A DNA stretch of 64,000 bases from Arachidicoccus soli (GCF_003600625.1 NZ_CP032489.1:3906001-3970000), one strand, 5' to 3'. Counted from the stretch's first letter, positions 8,653 through 16,829 are shown. Numbers and translations: made by a program. Notes: generated from the letters alone by a model not told the origin.

Positions 8653-9810
8653 CTATCTTTTTCTTCTCCGTTTTAAATAGAATTCTTCTTCCTCATCAAG
8701 GTGTTTATTTTTGTGTGTTGTACCTTCAGATATCGGCCTCAAGTCAAAAAGGTTGAGGTTAATTGGCAGATCGGCTACACTTACTGTATGTAATTCTTCC
8801 ATAGAGGGTATTTCTATAAGGGATTCAAAACCCTCCGTTTTTTTTATGGAAGATTTATTTGCCAAATCTTCTTCTTTAATAAGATAGTCCATCTTCATCA
8901 CATCACTACCTTTGTATACCTCTTTATGTTGATGGTCTATAAGTGAATAACCGTAAGGATTTTCTTTGTCTTTGCCGACAAAAAAACAGAACTCCAATCC
9001 AAAGTTTTCTTTCAGGAAATCTGTTAATTCACTATGAAACTTTAAAGGCGAAGTTGAATAACTTACTGTTTGGTTACTGTTTAATCTGGAATTACAATTT
9101 CTTTTATACTTGTAAATAAGTGCTTGCAACTGCCTGATATGAAATGCATGATTATTATCCGAAAGAATTTTATCAGACAGCTTCCGGATCTGAATACTAC
9201 CCTGCTTTTTTCCGTATTTATAAAATACAAAAAACTCTCCGTCCTTTTTGACGCTATATCCTTCTCTTTCCATTAACAAGGAAAACTGTGCTGCGGTTGT
9301 TATCTTGTATGCAAGAGCTGTGTGCAAATGCAGATTAAACTCCTCGGTTGTATTTCTACCTAACAAGGTATTCAGATAATGATTGGCTCTTTTTTTCTCA
9401 TAACTATCTTTTATTTTTTTGCCATTAAGACCAACCCTGCTTGTAACCACGTGGACATGATTATTCTCTGTGTCGCTGTGGGCAAATATCAACATCGGGT
9501 TATCACTATACCCCAGATGGTCCATAATTTTTAAAGCAATATCCTTCAATGCTTCATGAGAGAGATTTTTTCCTTTTGCACTGCAAACACCGTGAAATAC
9601 CGGTTTCTTGATATGCTTATTTCTTGATGAATATTTTTGCAAATACACCTCAAACTCTTCCTTAGAAACATGCTCTTTGTGTTGCAATGCGCCGAAGTTT
9701 TCAAAATAAATAAGCTTTGCATTGCCAGCAATTACCTTTTTAGCATTGTAGTTCACTGCACGAAATTTGCCGCCGGCGGCATCCATGATGATAAATGTTG
9801 CACTATCCAT
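8653..9810 (-). CDS. Relaxase / mobilization nuclease (MobB-like)
   Basis: This 385-aa protein is related to Bacteroidota relaxases. The N-terminus has GGKFRAVNYNAKKV; residues 70-80 (PVFHGVCSAKGK) and LIFAHSDTENNHVHVVTSRV near 108-127 supply the histidine cluster that binds the metal at the nicking site. A catalytic Tyr in the N-terminal third (Tyr21 or Tyr35) is plausible. The relaxase nicks the origin of transfer and leads the strand into a recipient. Its start codon overlaps the stop of the upstream mobilization protein gene by one base, so the two form one operon. It is shorter at the C-terminus than conjugative relaxases, fitting a mobilizable rather than self-transmissible element. Confidence 0.82.
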   Translation of the reverse strand: MDSATFIIMDAAGGKFRAVNYNAKKVIAGNAKLIYFENFGALQHKEHVSKEEFEVYLQKYSSRNKHIKKPVFHGVCSAKGKNLSHEALKDIALKIMDHLGYSDNPMLIFAHSDTENNHVHVVTSRVGLNGKKIKDSYEKKRANHYLNTLLGRNTTEEFNLHLHTALAYKITTAAQFSLLMEREGYSVKKDGEFFVFYKYGKKQGSIQIRKLSDKILSDNNHAFHIRQLQALIYKYKRNCNSRLNSNQTVSYSTSPLKFHSELTDFLKENFGLEFCFFVGKDKENPYGYSLIDHQHKEVYKGSDVMKMDYLIKEEDLANKSSIKKTEGFESLIEIPSMEELHTVSVADLPINLNLFDLRPISEGTTHKNKHLDEEEEFYLKRRRKR

Positions 9811-10205
9811 CAGAACAAATGATTGTTTAAAATTTCAGCAATACTGTCGCGTTTCACGTTATACTCTTTCAATACTTGCAGCAATGCAAGAAACTCCCCT
9901 TCTTTCATTTTTTTATCTGCATTGATTTGGCGAATGGCGACCGTAAGCTGGTTAATATTTTTTCCGATATAATTAATCTCTTTGGCAAGTGCATACACAG
10001 CCTCAAATTTTTGCTGCTGCATCTCGTGCTCTTTATATCCAACCGGCAATCTCCTAATCAGGTTGAGAATACACAACGACATACTTGTGTTGTTGGCCTC
10101 TGCAAGGCTTTTCAGTCTTTGTTTATCGGCATTGCTTATCCGGAAAATAAATGATCTGCCAGACGGCGGCTTTATCTGTTTATTTGCTTTTATTTCACTA
10201 TTCAT
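9810..10205 (-). CDS. Relaxosome accessory protein (MobC/MobA-like)
   Basis: This 131-aa basic protein has a ribbon-helix-helix-like start (RSFIFRISNADKQRLKSLAE) followed by MSLCILNLIRRLP and a long helical tail (AKEINYIGKNINQLTVAIRQ). The NYIGKNINQL motif is the MobC-family signature in mobilization operons. It would bind near the origin of transfer and recruit the relaxase encoded directly downstream. Stop and start codons of the pair overlap. The 348-bp region upstream, between it and the divergent partition operon, is the natural place for the origin of transfer. Confidence 0.82.
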   Translation of the reverse strand: MNSEIKANKQIKPPSGRSFIFRISNADKQRLKSLAEANNTSMSLCILNLIRRLPVGYKEHEMQQQKFEAVYALAKEINYIGKNINQLTVAIRQINADKKMKEGEFLALLQVLKEYNVKRDSIAEILNNHLF

Positions 10206-10278
10206 TTAAAGTCTATATTAAGCAAGTTATACAATTTTGAAGTTGCGCCAATTTCCCGCTCTCTAAGCGAGCAGGATG

Positions 10279-10303
10279 GTCTTTTGTTGTATATACAAAA
10301 GAC
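10279..10303. repeat. Inverted repeat next to mob genes
   Basis: The arms GTCTTTTGT and ACAAAAGAC are perfect 9-mers around TGTATAT. The symmetry suits a relaxosome-protein site or the hairpin beside a nick site. Confidence 0.5.
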
Positions 10304-10495
10304 ACATCTTGTCGGGTTGCCCGGGACATAAATCAATATTTTACTCCTGCCTGTAAAATGCTACAATACTCTACAAAAAAGGACATTAAGTAACATAGAT
10401 GATTCATATAATTCCATCAAAAAGAACATAGCGAAACAAAAGGGAACAAGAAATGACAAAATATTATGGTTTAGGAACGAGAGGGAATTTTTTAT

Positions 10496-10525
10496 TTTGA
10501 AATATAAATTATAATTCTACATTTG
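10496..10525 (+). promoter_or_regulatory. Bacteroidota-type promoter for the partition operon
   Basis: TTTG at 10496-10499 and TACATTTG at 10518-10525 are separated by 18 nt, close to the Bacteroidota consensus (TTTG, 19-21 nt, TAnnTTTG). The surrounding sequence (TTATAATT ... ATAATTATAA) forms an imperfect palindrome over the -7 box and could be an operator. The first gene starts 28 bp downstream. Confidence 0.5.
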
Positions 10526-10553
10526 TATAATTATAACAATTATTTATAATCAC

Positions 10554-10916
10554 ATGGAGCCTTTTGATAAAGAATTTGGTAGAGAGAAATTGCTACAGAG
10601 CCAGTACGGCCAATTTGATTTAATCGAATATTTCTTTCCTTCCGAACAAATCCTGATAAGTAAACCACGTGTACTCATGCAGCAAATCAACAAGTATTTT
10701 GACCTGCCGGAAGGCACTATTAATCCTACGGTTTTTCGTGCATGGCTGCGCCGTTATAAAATAAGATATAATTCAGCAAAAACGAAAGAGACTCTTCTTG
10801 AAGCGGAAGAAGAGACTGTGTCGGAGAATAATGAATGGAAAAATTTTAGGCTCTCCGATTCTTCCGATATACAGCTTAAAGAAACCATCATTAAGGTCAT
10901 TAAAGATAACAAGTAG
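10554..10916 (+). CDS. Hypothetical protein preceding ParA-like ATPase
   Basis: This is a 120-aa acidic-tailed protein with no family I recognise. Residues 45-80 (QINKYFDLPEGTINPTVFRA, then WLRRYKIRYN) look like a small DNA-binding helix-turn-helix with basic residues, and the C-terminal 40 residues are charged and helical. It is the first gene of a four-gene run before a ParA-like ATPase. In partition cassettes this position often holds a DNA-binding partner, so a ParB-like or regulatory function is possible; that is inference from context only. Confidence 0.6.
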   Translation: MEPFDKEFGREKLLQSQYGQFDLIEYFFPSEQILISKPRVLMQQINKYFDLPEGTINPTVFRAWLRRYKIRYNSAKTKETLLEAEEETVSENNEWKNFRLSDSSDIQLKETIIKVIKDNK

Positions 10917-10952
10917 CAACAATCCTTTTCCTCAATATCTAAATTCAACAAC

Positions 10953-11669
10953 ATGAAAACATTTTATTTCAACATTCAGAGCAAAGGCGGTGTAGGCAAG
11001 TCTATGCTGACCTACTTGCAGGCGTTAAAACATGAATTCAATGAACGGATCGCTTTTGTCGACTTGGATGGCAGAAACCAAAGCACAACTAGACAATTAC
11101 ATTTTTTAACAAAGCAGGATTTACCAAGGCTCTTTTCTGTTGATATATTTAATAGTCAGGATAAGATAGACCGGGAAAAGATATTTGATGTATTACAGGC
11201 ATTTAAAGAAAAAGCCTATGATGAAATATACATTGACTTTGGCGGACATGAAAGCACACAGCTGTTATCACTTTTATCCCTTGACTTTACAGCTGATGAT
11301 TTTAAAGAGTTCGAAAAGATGCTGAATGCAAAGTTTGTTTTTAATGTTATTATTTCAGGAGCCACTTATTATACGACAACGCTTCAATATTTAAAAAGCC
11401 TTATGGATATAGTTTCAAGCAAATTCGAAATTATTGTCTGCCTGAATGAATGGTCGTTTCAAAACTTTGAATACAGGATTGACGAAATACAAGAGTTCGC
11501 CAAGAAGTCCAAAGGTGTTGTCCGCAAGGTGGTCACCTTTGGCAATATACATTTGGACACTAATTCCGGATTAGTTATAACGGAAAATATACTCAATGGC
11601 AGAGGCATAGATGGTTACACGACCTATGTCTCAAAAAAAATCATCGACAAAGAAACCAAAAAGGTATAA
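10953..11669 (+). CDS. ParA-like P-loop ATPase of a mobile element
   Basis: The 238-aa protein has a deviant Walker A motif at its start (SKGGVGKSMLTY), RIAFVDLDGRNQSTTRQL and DEIYIDFGGHES as Walker B, matching the ParA/MinD/Soj class. Unlike the classical KGGxGKT, this Walker A ends in Ser. Such ATPases segregate plasmids and integrative elements or place conjugation machinery. It sits between a small putative DNA-binding protein and a membrane protein. In Bacteroidota mobilizable elements this ATPase often accompanies a Toprim protein, as here. Confidence 0.8.
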   Translation: MKTFYFNIQSKGGVGKSMLTYLQALKHEFNERIAFVDLDGRNQSTTRQLHFLTKQDLPRLFSVDIFNSQDKIDREKIFDVLQAFKEKAYDEIYIDFGGHESTQLLSLLSLDFTADDFKEFEKMLNAKFVFNVIISGATYYTTTLQYLKSLMDIVSSKFEIIVCLNEWSFQNFEYRIDEIQEFAKKSKGVVRKVVTFGNIHLDTNSGLVITENILNGRGIDGYTTYVSKKIIDKETKKV

Positions 11670-11673
11670 TCCA

Positions 11674-12045
11674 ATGAATGACTATAAAAGAACACTGGAA
11701 GAGTTTAGAACATTTTACAAAACGAGGTATGATGTAACCCTCGATGACGAAATTCTGTATTTTATTGTCCGTGTAAATGAAATGCAAGTGTCATTGAAAA
11801 AAGAGATAACATCCATACCAAAGCTCACATTCAAATCCGGTAAAGATTATTTTATGTTCGGATTGGGCAAAACCATTTTGCCGGCTGCAATCTTTCTTAT
11901 TGTGTGTATCGTGATTATTTGGTTAGTATCAAACAGCATTTCGGGTGAACACCTGCATTCAAGCGTTGTAATGAAGTCTCACATACCATTTCTGAAAATC
12001 GTTTCAGACAGTTCCGAATATTTAATGCCCCTGCAAAAAAAATGA
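11674..12045 (+). CDS. Single-pass membrane protein of the mobilization module
   Basis: The best start is the ATG at 11674, giving 123 aa (MNDYKRTLEEFRTFYKTRYD); the longer frame from 11611 would overlap the ParA-like gene by 59 bp. Residues 1-55 are charged and helical. Residues 65-92 (LGKTILPAAIFLIVCIVIIW) form one membrane helix. A short polar tail follows, predicted outside or periplasmic. I do not recognise a family. Its place between a ParA-like ATPase and a Toprim protein suggests a membrane anchor for the transfer or partition complex, which is inference. Confidence 0.6.
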   Translation: MNDYKRTLEEFRTFYKTRYDVTLDDEILYFIVRVNEMQVSLKKEITSIPKLTFKSGKDYFMFGLGKTILPAAIFLIVCIVIIWLVSNSISGEHLHSSVVMKSHIPFLKIVSDSSEYLMPLQKK

Positions 12046-12067
12046 TGGCTAATTTAAAACTTCGATA

Positions 12068-13012
12068 ATGAACAAAGAATTAAAAACATTTCAGGAATTT
12101 AGAAATGAAATTTCTATTATAGAGTTGGCGGTTGCCAACGGATATCACATTGTAAGAAACGCAGGATTAAAATATCCTGTTTTAAAAAATAATACTACGG
12201 GTGATAAAATCATTATTGTAAACGCTCAATCTACTTCCAATCAAGGATATTTCAATCCACGTGATGACAAAGACAAAGGGACGCTGATAAACTTTGTCCA
12301 CTACAGGCTGGGCACATTATTCCCCATGATGAGCGGGCAGACAGATGCCAAAAGTATCAATGCCATATTGTACGATTATTTAAGGCTTCCCATATCCAAA
12401 AGAAATAGGTTACTTGAAAAGACAACCAGCATTATTAAACACTATCAAGAAAGGAAATTTATTCTTCCTGGTTGGATAACGCCTTTGAACGATACTTCTT
12501 ACCTTCAGTCCAGAAGAATTAACGATAAAACCATTTTTGACGAAATTTTTAATGGAAGGATTTTCAACGCATCGGTCGGCGGTTTCTGTAACATAGGGTT
12601 TCCGTACTATGACAAAAACGATCATATCATTGGTTGTGAATTACGAAATACCGATTTCAAGAAAATGCTATCCGGTTCCGACAGATCCAATAGTGTCTGG
12701 CATTCAAACCTTCCGGAAAATTTAGAATCAGTAATACTCACAGAAAGCCCGATTGATGCGCTTTCTTATCACCAGTTAAAGGGAAAGAAAGATTCTATGT
12801 ATGTGTCTTTTGGGGGCTCTGTTTCGGACAAACAACTTGATTTACTCAATGAGGTTTTTTCTTCAATCAAAGAGAATCCAAATTTCAAATATTATTCTGC
12901 TGTGGATAATGACGCAATGGGCCGTATTTATACAGAGAAATTTGGGAATTCTCTTCATAAGCTAGTAGTGGAAGATTTTCCCAGAAATAAGGATTATAAT
13001 GAAGAATTATAA
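12068..13012 (+). CDS. Toprim-domain protein of a mobile element (DUF3991/primase-like)
   Basis: The 314-aa protein begins with a CHC2-like region lacking cysteines (GYHIVRNAGLKYPVLKNNTT). It contains NQGYFNPRDDKDKGTLINFV, as in Bacteroidota mobile-element primase-like proteins. The C-terminal half is a Toprim domain: SVILTESPIDALSYHQLKGK supplies the catalytic Glu, and YYSAVDNDAMGRIYTEKF supplies the DxD-type acidic pair. It probably assists replication or priming of the transferred strand. It is the last gene of the partition-like run. A relative with the same architecture is encoded at 54809-55732 in the second accessory islet. Confidence 0.75.
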   Translation: MNKELKTFQEFRNEISIIELAVANGYHIVRNAGLKYPVLKNNTTGDKIIIVNAQSTSNQGYFNPRDDKDKGTLINFVHYRLGTLFPMMSGQTDAKSINAILYDYLRLPISKRNRLLEKTTSIIKHYQERKFILPGWITPLNDTSYLQSRRINDKTIFDEIFNGRIFNASVGGFCNIGFPYYDKNDHIIGCELRNTDFKKMLSGSDRSNSVWHSNLPENLESVILTESPIDALSYHQLKGKKDSMYVSFGGSVSDKQLDLLNEVFSSIKENPNFKYYSAVDNDAMGRIYTEKFGNSLHKLVVEDFPRNKDYNEEL

Positions 13013-13341
13013 AAGAAAAAACTTCTTTAATCCATAAGAAATTTATAAAAGCACTTACCCATTTTATGACATAGAACAGAAGAAAGTTTATAAATATTAT
13101 GGTTTAATTTAGAATATGAAAAACTTCTTTTAATACTGCCGGCGATAATTGCAATTAGCATAACTGCCAATGGGCAGTAAGTTGCATGAGTACTTCTGCA
13201 AAACGTAATTAAAGCAATAGACAGTCACCACATTCTAAGTTATAGTATAAAAATTATCAAATAATGGCACTAAATAGTCTCATTTTAATACCAAAGTATT
13301 TACTCCTAAAACTATATCTTTGTCTAGCATTTTAGAATGAT
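13013..13341. other. Intergenic stretch with one promoter-like box
   Basis: There is no coding sequence here. TATCTTTG at 13315-13322 fits the Bacteroidota -7 element and lies 20 bp before the ThiF-like start; the matching upstream TTTG is not evident. The rest is AT-rich with no strong repeat. Confidence 0.4.
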
Positions 13342-14094
13342 ATGGATATTTACAAAAGAAATCGAATATACATCAACGAACCAGATCAAGCTAAGCTTAG
13401 AAATTATAAAGTTTTGATTGCAGGGTCCGGTATTGGAAGTGTAATTGCCGAATGTGCATTAAGACTGGGTTTTGAAAATATAACCGTTGTAGACGGAGAC
13501 AAGGTTGAGCTAACAAATTTAAACCGTCAGAATTATATTTACAAGGATATAGGTAAGACCAAAGCTGAAAGCATTGCAATGCGATTAAGAAGTATTAATC
13601 CAAATGCAAATATTAAAGTGTATGACCAATTTATAACTAGCGAGAATATCACTTCTTTTATTGAGCAATACGATGTTGCAATTAACGCGCTCGATTTCAC
13701 GTCTGATGTACCATTTAAATTCGACGAAGCCTGTCAATCGAAAAATATTCCTGTGCTGCACCCATACAATATTGGTTGGGCGGGGTTGGTGTTTGTGGTT
13801 ATGCCTAACGGGAAAAATCTTGGTTATCTTTCAAACGATTATCATCAATTCGAAAAAGAAGTAATTCATTATGTTTTGGAAAATATAGATAAAGTTCCTA
13901 AAACAAAAGAGTGGTTGGAACATGTTCTTTCTGAATATCTAAAAGAAAAGGAAATTCAATCGCCTCCTCAACTTTCTATTAGTTCTTTTTTATTAGCTGG
14001 CGGCTGCACACATCTACTTTATAAGTTAGCATTAAATAAGCCTGTCAAAGCATTCCCTGAATTTTATATTTTTGGATTAGAAGATTCCTTCTGA
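13342..14094 (+). CDS. ThiF/MoeB-family adenylyltransferase (E1-like)
   Basis: The 250-aa protein has the ThiF/MoeB/UBA E1 adenylation core: VLIAGSGIGSVIAECALRLG for ATP binding, DGDKVELTNLNRQNYIYKDI with the conserved Asn, Arg and Gln, GKTKAE, and INALDFTSD. These enzymes adenylate the C-terminus of a ubiquitin-like protein or peptide. The usual zinc CxxC pairs and a clear catalytic Cys loop are not visible, so it may only adenylate, as in the MccB subset, rather than form a thioester. No ubiquitin-like partner gene is seen nearby. It lies tail-to-tail with the LuxR-type regulator and may belong to the same signalling locus. Confidence 0.75.
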   Translation: MDIYKRNRIYINEPDQAKLRNYKVLIAGSGIGSVIAECALRLGFENITVVDGDKVELTNLNRQNYIYKDIGKTKAESIAMRLRSINPNANIKVYDQFITSENITSFIEQYDVAINALDFTSDVPFKFDEACQSKNIPVLHPYNIGWAGLVFVVMPNGKNLGYLSNDYHQFEKEVIHYVLENIDKVPKTKEWLEHVLSEYLKEKEIQSPPQLSISSFLLAGGCTHLLYKLALNKPVKAFPEFYIFGLEDSF

Positions 14095-14172
14095 TTAAAT
14101 TCGGAAGAAAACTAAAATTCATTTTCGTGAATAATCATTATTCGATTGATGAACTTACCCAGCTATGAATAT

Positions 14173-14934
14173 TTATATAAAATTATAATTTGCGGCATAG
14201 GAAATTGCCTCTGTTATATTTCTAACATTAAGTATTTGAAAAATTTTCTTCCTGTGAAATTTAATTGTATTTACAGTGAGAAATAATTGATTAGCAATTT
14301 CAGACATTGTTAATCCTTGGCAACTTAATATTAATATCTCCTTTTCAATTGCTGTTAGTTTTAAATCTGACCGTAATTTCCATAACTTTTCTTTGAGATC
14401 ATATTGATATACCTTCTCACTTTTATGTTTTCTGATGAGTATATTTCCTGATTTATTGTCTGATGAAGTAGAAACATAGCACAGCGCCAACCAAATATTG
14501 CCGGATTTATCCAATACTAAAGGTGCAAGTTTATGATTAATCAGAAGCGGATGTGAATTGGGTTGGACAATATGGAAGTTATAGGATATACTATATTTCT
14601 TACGGTCTTCCATTTTGATATTACTGTAAAAAGCAAATCCCGCTTGATTTATTTCCAATAAAAGTTCAAGATCCTCTTCCGGAACATACTTTAAATAGAA
14701 ATTATATCCCATTTTCATTACTACTTCTGGTGTATTCCCGCATAAAAGGAGAGGGTTATCAGATACATATATGAACCCCCTACGATAATAATCTATAATA
14801 TAGACGCTTTGATAAGTTAAATGAGAAGCCAATTCTATTGCTCTTACATACGGCTTTATTCTTTCATAATCCTGATCTGAAGGATAATCTTCCAATTTGA
14901 TTGGTCTGAAAAAATCATTAACAGTCGATTGCAT
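14173..14934 (-). CDS. PAS-like/LuxR-type transcriptional regulator
   Basis: This 253-aa protein has an N-terminal sensory region of PAS type (SVYIIDYYRRGFIYVSDNPL, then KYVPEEDLELLLEINQAGFA) and a C-terminal LuxR HTH (LTAIEKEILILSCQGLTMSE, then IANQLFLTVNTIKFHRKKIF). No receiver domain or classical autoinducer-binding domain is present. It is transcribed away from the acyltransferase gene at 15077. The 142-bp space between them holds a perfect palindrome with 16-bp arms. The likely role is to sense a small molecule or redox cue and to bind that palindrome. The link to an acyl signal is inferred from gene order only. Confidence 0.85.
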   Translation of the reverse strand: MQSTVNDFFRPIKLEDYPSDQDYERIKPYVRAIELASHLTYQSVYIIDYYRRGFIYVSDNPLLLCGNTPEVVMKMGYNFYLKYVPEEDLELLLEINQAGFAFYSNIKMEDRKKYSISYNFHIVQPNSHPLLINHKLAPLVLDKSGNIWLALCYVSTSSDNKSGNILIRKHKSEKVYQYDLKEKLWKLRSDLKLTAIEKEILILSCQGLTMSEIANQLFLTVNTIKFHRKKIFQILNVRNITEAISYAANYNFI

Positions 14935-14973
14935 ATTGTAAAGTTAAAAAATTAATTCTTAGAAGTAAAAACC

Positions 14974-15009
14974 CTTACAAAAACTACCCAAATGGGTAGT
15001 TTTTGTAAG
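14974..15009. promoter_or_regulatory. Perfect palindrome, candidate LuxR operator
   Basis: CTTACAAAAACTACCC (14974-14989) and GGGTAGTTTTTGTAAG (14994-15009) are perfect inverted 16-mers around AAAT. The site lies 39 bp before the LuxR-type start codon on one side and 67 bp before the acyltransferase start on the other, so it can control both. Degenerate copies of its core (ACTACCC, N4, GGGTAGT) occur at 34141-34158 and 38527-38560. A terminator role is unlikely in a divergent promoter region. Confidence 0.7.
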
Positions 15010-15076
15010 AAAAAGCTAAACTAAACGATGTTAAAGTATTAGCAAAACTAATTTAAAGACTTAAAAATTAATTAAA

Positions 15077-15692
15077 ATGATAAAGATTACAAAGCTAAAA
15101 AAAACAGCTCTATGAATTAGCAAAATTCATCGTTAGGGAAAACCACATTCATCATCTTTCTATTCCCTATAGAGAAACAGATTTCTTAGACGAGATAGTC
15201 TCCCTTTACAAAGAAGATTTATCTGTCTATGACAATTCTGTATTTTATGTCGCCCGAGACAATTTTGACATTGTAGGATCCGTAAAAATCACATTATGGG
15301 ACAGGCACACAATCTTACCCATTGAAAAACTATTTGACTTAAAAATCAATAATATTTTTCAAAGTGGTGAATTGAATAATATTTGGCATGTCGGGCGTTT
15401 CGCTATTTGCAGAAGCAATGGAATATTGTTACTAAAGAAATTGCTTGTTATGGCTATTTCAACGATATGCAGCGAAACAAATAGTTTAATGGTAGCCGAA
15501 TGTGATAAAAAATTTGTCAAAGTGCTCAACCTGATAGGAATAAAAACAGAGATATTAGCTCCTTCTGTTTTTTATCTGGGGTCTGAAACACTTCCCATTT
15601 TTTCAACTTATGAGTGGCTATATAGTTTTTTATGTCAAGCTATTCCAACATTACCATTGGCGGATACGATAAGCTTACTGCAAGCAGTTTAA
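15077..15692 (+). pseudogene. LuxI/FeeM-like acyltransferase, frame interrupted at an A8 tract
   Basis: Starting at ATG 15077 (MIKITKLK), the frame shifts at a run of eight A (15097-15104). With seven A it would read through to 15692 as 204 aa, the usual length of acyl-homoserine-lactone or N-acyl-amino-acid synthases. The uninterrupted downstream frame is open from 15099 but has no start codon before TTG 15372, which argues the 5' part is real. Visible features are VFYVARDNFDIVGSVKITLW, then LPIEKLF and IWHVGRFAIC, resembling the E-x-S/G-R-F segment of LuxI/FeeM-type GNAT folds. It may be phase-variable, a recent pseudogene or a sequencing error. It is divergent from a LuxR-type regulator. 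Confidence 0.6.
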
Positions 15693-15850
15693 TATTTTTT
15701 CAATCCGACATATAGTGTTCACATAAACGAGGATGCCCATAAAATAAGGCAGAAGAAGAACAGATTACTACTCTTTTGGATAGTTTTTTTCATTTTGGAG
15801 TTCCTTTTTGAAGAAAATGTTTTACCAAATTCTATTTTTGAATTTGAATT

Positions 15851-16294
15851 ATGAAAAAGACTTTAAACATAATACATTATTTATTCATCATTTTATGGGT
15901 GTATGCAGCCATCATTAAATTGGTCGATTACAGAGCATTTTTAGACCAGTTGAGAATGCAACCATTGCCGGATTGGTCTATTTCATTTTTAAGCATTGCT
16001 TTACCGGTTGGGGAATTAATATTGGCTGTTGCTCTCCTTTTCAAAAAAACCTTTTATTTAGGACTAATCGTTTCATTCGCATTAATGCTTTCATTCAGTA
16101 TATATGTGCTGCTTGCTCTCGGAGGAACTTTTGGTGAAATTCCATGTGCTTGTGCAGGAATTATCGGTAGACTTCCTTGGAAAGCGCATTTAATTTTCAA
16201 TACTTTCTTTACTGTACTCGCACTTATTGGTCTGCTTATCATTAAAAAATTAAAGGGAGAATATTTAATAAAGCATAAGCCTTTAACTGCCTGA
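15851..16294 (+). CDS. MauE/DoxX-like redox-associated membrane protein
   Basis: The 147-aa protein has four predicted membrane helices (starting near residues 8, 45, 72 and 117). The motif IPCACAGIIGRLPWKAHLIF carries the Cys pair typical of the MauE/DoxX redox subset in Bacteroidota. Related proteins support disulfide chemistry of exported proteins. It is 158 bp downstream of the acyltransferase and is followed by a small secreted protein with two cysteines, a plausible substrate. A thioredoxin-like gene lies a few kilobases away (21661-22254), strengthening the redox theme. Confidence 0.75.
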   Translation: MKKTLNIIHYLFIILWVYAAIIKLVDYRAFLDQLRMQPLPDWSISFLSIALPVGELILAVALLFKKTFYLGLIVSFALMLSFSIYVLLALGGTFGEIPCACAGIIGRLPWKAHLIFNTFFTVLALIGLLIIKKLKGEYLIKHKPLTA

Positions 16295-16433
16295 ACTTCT
16301 TTGGTTCCAAACAGGAATGCCACCGAAAACCTGTATAAAAGAGTAGGGTTTATTTCTCTTGCCGTCGCGACGTTTAAAATCGAACGCATGGCCTTTTTGA
16401 AAATTTTCTCTAAACAATTTAAAAATCAATTGT

Positions 16434-16829
16434 ATGAAACACATGCAAAAAATCGCACCGTTTGCTGCAATGGCAGTGGGCGTAGTGCTGGCACTTGCAA
16501 CAAGTGCATTTAATAAAGTTCCAAAAAACAAAAGCGGAGACACGTTATATACTTTCCAATACAACGCCCCTGTCACTAACCCATATTCCCAAACGAATGT
16601 GGAGAATAAAGCAAATTGGTCATACACTGCTGGCACACCCAGTTGTGACGATAATGATCAACAAGCCTGTTCTTTTGAAGTCAGCAGTAACTCTGTAGAT
16701 ATCCCTACAATGGGCGATCCTACTTTAAAAAGCAGTTTTTCCATTACTGCACAAGAGTATGATCCCAGCGATTATTATGTTGGCTCTACTTCAGATAATG
16801 ATGCAACCATTGTGAATAAATCACTTTAA
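16434..16829 (+). CDS. Small secreted protein, DUF6520-like
   Basis: The 131-aa protein has a signal peptide (IAPFAAMAVGVVLALATSAF) and a mature part with exactly two cysteines (PSCDDNDQQACSF). This pattern matches the Bacteroidota DUF6520 family of short exported proteins of unknown role. Two nearby cysteines downstream of a MauE-like membrane protein suggest a disulfide. A strong hairpin terminator follows 19 bp after the stop. The ATG at 16434 is preferred; a second ATG three codons later is also possible. Confidence 0.7.
   Translation: MKHMQKIAPFAAMAVGVVLALATSAFNKVPKNKSGDTLYTFQYNAPVTNPYSQTNVENKANWSYTAGTPSCDDNDQQACSFEVSSNSVDIPTMGDPTLKSSFSITAQEYDPSDYYVGSTSDNDATIVNKSL

Larger units (their letters stand above)
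10206..10553. other. Divergent intergenic region, candidate origin of transfer
   Basis: This 348-bp stretch separates the mobilization operon (minus) from the ParA-like operon (plus). It contains a 9-bp-arm inverted repeat, GTCTTTTGT at 10279-10287 and ACAAAAGAC at 10295-10303 with a 7-nt loop, next to a GC-richer patch (GTCGGGTTGCCCGGGAC). Origins of transfer normally lie next to mob genes and carry such repeats. The nick site is not determined, and the assignment rests on position and symmetry. Confidence 0.45.

Noticed and set aside
8653-13012. Complete conjugative element (ICE)
   Set aside because: Relaxase and partition genes are present, but there is no coupling protein, Tra/type IV secretion gene or integrase in the window, so only mobilization is supported.
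13342-14094. PRTRC-system ThiF protein
   Set aside because: No other PRTRC genes (ParB-related, ubiquitin-like or PRTRC A-F) are in the window.
14974-15009. Palindrome as a transcription terminator
   Set aside because: It lies in a divergent promoter region, not behind a gene, and related copies also lie outside gene ends.
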